Of a stretch of 7,477 nt of DNA, positions 6,497 to 7,477 are shown one piece after another; within the stretch, counting starts at the first letter, position 1, and each line of letters begins with the position of its first letter. The translations under genes were made by a program, and so were the position numbers. The notes under the pieces were generated by a model. It was not told the origin of the DNA. It worked only from the letters and a program-made list of their open reading frames with translations, and ran no database searches. The DNA comes from Gammaproteobacteria bacterium. Its GTDB lineage: Bacteria; Pseudomonadota; Gammaproteobacteria; Methylococcales; Methylomonadaceae. The stretch is from positions 1 through 7,477 of the forward strand of contig JAJRWJ010000309.1 of NCBI GenBank assembly GCA_024276805.1, read 5' to 3'.

Positions 6497-6901
6497 ATGG
6501 AAACACTTTACTCTCACGAAATATTAATTCACGCCAAAGAGAAAAGTTTGTTCAATCATGTTTCTCAGTATTATCAAAAACCAGATGTCGTTGTTCTCGA
6601 GGAAAATCAAGGCTTGTTGCTGAACCTGCTGCGTGAGAACATCGGTGCCACGCTATTGCTGGATCTATCAATATATGGAGACGATGTTGATCATTCCTTT
6701 ATTGGAACCGTCCTGAGGGAGGGTTATCAGCAAAGAATCATCTTCATCACCGACCAGGATGACATGTCCGGTCTTTACGGCCTATTCGAGAAGGGTGCAC
6801 GCGGTTTTCTGCCATCGGATATTTCCAGTGAGCTATTAATCAAAGCCATTCATGCGGTTGAAAATGGAGAGTGCTGGATGGGACGGAAACTGACTGGTTA
6901 G
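6497..6901 (+). CDS. Atypical receiver half of a NarL/CsgD-type regulator, ended by an in-frame TAG
   Basis: 134 residues from the ATG at 6497. The fold order is that of a response-regulator receiver: strand 1 HEILIHAKE (7-15), strand 3 ATLLLDLSIYG with an Asp at the phospho-acceptor position (D56), strand 4 RIIFITD with T85, then EKGARGFLPSDIS (99-110). The acidic pair normally after strand 1 is missing and the conserved Lys is replaced by Ser (S107), so classic phosphorylation is doubtful, as in CsgD-like proteins. The end, VENGECWMGRKLTG, is the usual lead-in to the linker helix before a LuxR-type HTH. The frame then meets TAG at 6899-6901 and continues in the same frame into the HTH. An in-frame GTG at 6464 would add 11 residues; I prefer 6497 because it gives a normal receiver N-terminus, though neither has a clear Shine-Dalgarno. 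Confidence 0.6.
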   Translation: METLYSHEILIHAKEKSLFNHVSQYYQKPDVVVLEENQGLLLNLLRENIGATLLLDLSIYGDDVDHSFIGTVLREGYQQRIIFITDQDDMSGLYGLFEKGARGFLPSDISSELLIKAIHAVENGECWMGRKLTG

Positions 6902-6904
6902 GTG

Positions 6905-7156
6905 ATGAACAAACTTATCCTGGAAAAAAGTGGAAGGGAAGAAATATTGCAGGGACGACCTTTAAAACAGTGCCTGACAAACCGCGAATCCGAGGTTGCC
7001 CAGTGTATCGCTCAGGGAAAATGTGACAAACTGATTGCCCGTGATCTGAACATATCCACCAATACCGTTAAAAATCATCTGCGAAATATATTCAACAAAC
7101 TGCAAATTTCCGACCGCTTTCAATTGGCGCTTATTTACCATGGAATCAAGTTGTAG
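6905..7156 (+). CDS. LuxR-type DNA-binding half of the same regulator
   Basis: 83 residues from the ATG at 6905 (GTG at 6902 is also in frame). Residues 1-20 look like the inter-domain linker. A complete GerE/LuxR helix-turn-helix follows: LTNRESEVAQCIAQGK (about 24-39) is the scaffold helix with the LTxRE signature, LIARDLNIS (43-51) leads into the turn, and TNTVKNHLRNIFNKL (52-66) is the recognition helix and dimer contact; the end is ISDRFQLALIYHG. It lies in the same frame as the receiver half and directly after its stop codon. A Shine-Dalgarno is poor (AGGTG, too near the ATG), so translation would need reinitiation or readthrough. The HTH shows no damage. It is either a recently broken gene or a stand-alone regulator; by comparison the intact protein would be about 218 residues, normal for the NarL/FixJ family. 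Confidence 0.75.
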   Translation: MNKLILEKSGREEILQGRPLKQCLTNRESEVAQCIAQGKCDKLIARDLNISTNTVKNHLRNIFNKLQISDRFQLALIYHGIKL

Positions 7157-7454
7157 TTTTTTACTTCCGGGTTTCTGGTGCGGACTTTGACAAGATAACC
7201 GTCATGTTTTCAGCTGGTTGTAATATCCGGGAGCAAAGTACTGGAATAATCGCATGACAAGCCAAATATTCCTGAAATAAACCGCGAGAAAACTGAAAAA
7301 ATGGCTGCTTGGAGTATATATACTGATTCCCTTCCGTAACTCCTAACATTAAGCCACCGGCTCTGCCGGTGCGAAGCAAATAGGCTCTGCCGTTCCTGCG
7401 TACAGATTTGTTAAATTCTCCTCAGAACCCGCCAAGGTAAAGAGGAAAATAAAA
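7157..7454. other. Gene-free stretch between the regulator and the putative transposase
   Basis: About 300 bp with no credible gene. It contains a 12-bp perfect palindrome AGTATATATACT (7313-7324), a GC hairpin (7355-7371), a 10-bp direct repeat GGCTCTGCCG (7359-7368 and 7383-7392) and the putative transposase RBS. A minus-strand frame at 7161-7379 has no family features. I see no convincing intrinsic terminator after the regulator stop. Confidence 0.6.
7355..7392. repeat. GC hairpin and 10-bp direct repeat, possible left end of an IS200/IS605 element
   Basis: CACCGGC (7355-7361) and GCCGGTG (7365-7371) form a perfect 7-bp stem with a TCT loop. GGCTCTGCCG, which spans part of this hairpin (7359-7368), occurs again at 7383-7392. 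The pair lies about 65-100 bp before the putative tnpA start, which is where IS200/IS605 elements carry their subterminal left-end hairpin. The exact element boundary cannot be set because these elements have no terminal inverted repeats or target duplications. Confidence 0.45.
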
Positions 7455-7477
7455 ATGAGAGAATGGCAAAGCCAAAA
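7455..7477 (+). CDS. tnpA: Start of a probable IS200/IS605-family TnpA transposase (partial)
   Basis: Only seven codons are inside the window, reading MREWQSQ. AGAGGA (7441-7446) lies 8 nt before the ATG, a good ribosome binding site. The peptide resembles the opening of many IS200-type Y1 transposases, which I recall as MRE-(Y/W)-(Q/E)-S followed by a HxxW...CKYHVVF segment. The hairpin upstream fits the same reading. Enzymes of this family cut and rejoin single-stranded DNA through a catalytic Tyr and an HUH metal site, none of which is visible here. Seven residues are weak evidence; the start codon and RBS are firmer than the family. Confidence 0.45.

Noticed and set aside
7161..7379. Minus-strand 72-codon open frame downstream of the regulator
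   Set aside because: No Shine-Dalgarno and no recognisable domain; it runs through the hairpin assigned to the possible IS left end.
1..7477. tRNA genes, rRNA genes and CRISPR arrays
   Set aside because: No cloverleaf with a T-loop GTTCRA signature, no rRNA segments and no regularly spaced direct repeats were found on reading either strand.

Overview
The window looks like chromosomal DNA of a Gram-negative gammaproteobacterium of moderate GC content. The evidence is a DusA-type tRNA dihydrouridine synthase, a periplasmic lytic transglycosylase with a signal peptide, a Hydrolase_2 wall enzyme, a perfect CRP-type palindrome and a GC-rich multi-hairpin dispersed repeat. The genus cannot be fixed. 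From memory only, the hairpin repeat resembles repeats in methane- and sulfur-oxidising gammaproteobacteria.

Left part (1-4891, all on the minus strand) is a compact housekeeping block. In transcription order it holds dusA, then folE (GTP cyclohydrolase I), hemH (ferrochelatase, GTG start), a 63-residue two-helix membrane protein with a CxxC motif, a membrane-anchored MutS-like ATPase, and a lytic transglycosylase cut off by the window edge. From folE onward the gaps are 13, 12, 1 and 4 nt, so folE to the transglycosylase is probably one operon. A TATAAT box between dusA and folE is its likely promoter. The operon mixes pterin and haem biosynthesis with an uncharacterised small-protein/MutS-like ATPase pair and a wall enzyme.

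Middle part (4892-6496) looks more accessory and AT-rich. It has an intergenic perfect inverted repeat upstream of dusA, a secreted SleB/CwlJ-type (Hydrolase_2) cell-wall hydrolase on the minus strand with a very strong Shine-Dalgarno sequence, and a gene-free stretch. That stretch carries a 166-bp MITE-like element (imperfect 18-bp terminal inverted repeats around four consecutive hairpins) and a perfect TGTGA-N6-TCACA site.

Right part (6497-7477, plus strand) encodes a NarL/CsgD-type regulator broken by one in-frame TAG between an atypical receiver domain and an intact LuxR-type DNA-binding domain. After about 300 bp without a gene come a GC-rich hairpin, a repeated 10-mer, and a well-formed RBS plus ATG opening MREWQSQ. 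This is probably the left end and tnpA start of an IS200/IS605-family element. No tRNA, rRNA, CRISPR array or complete mobile element was seen.
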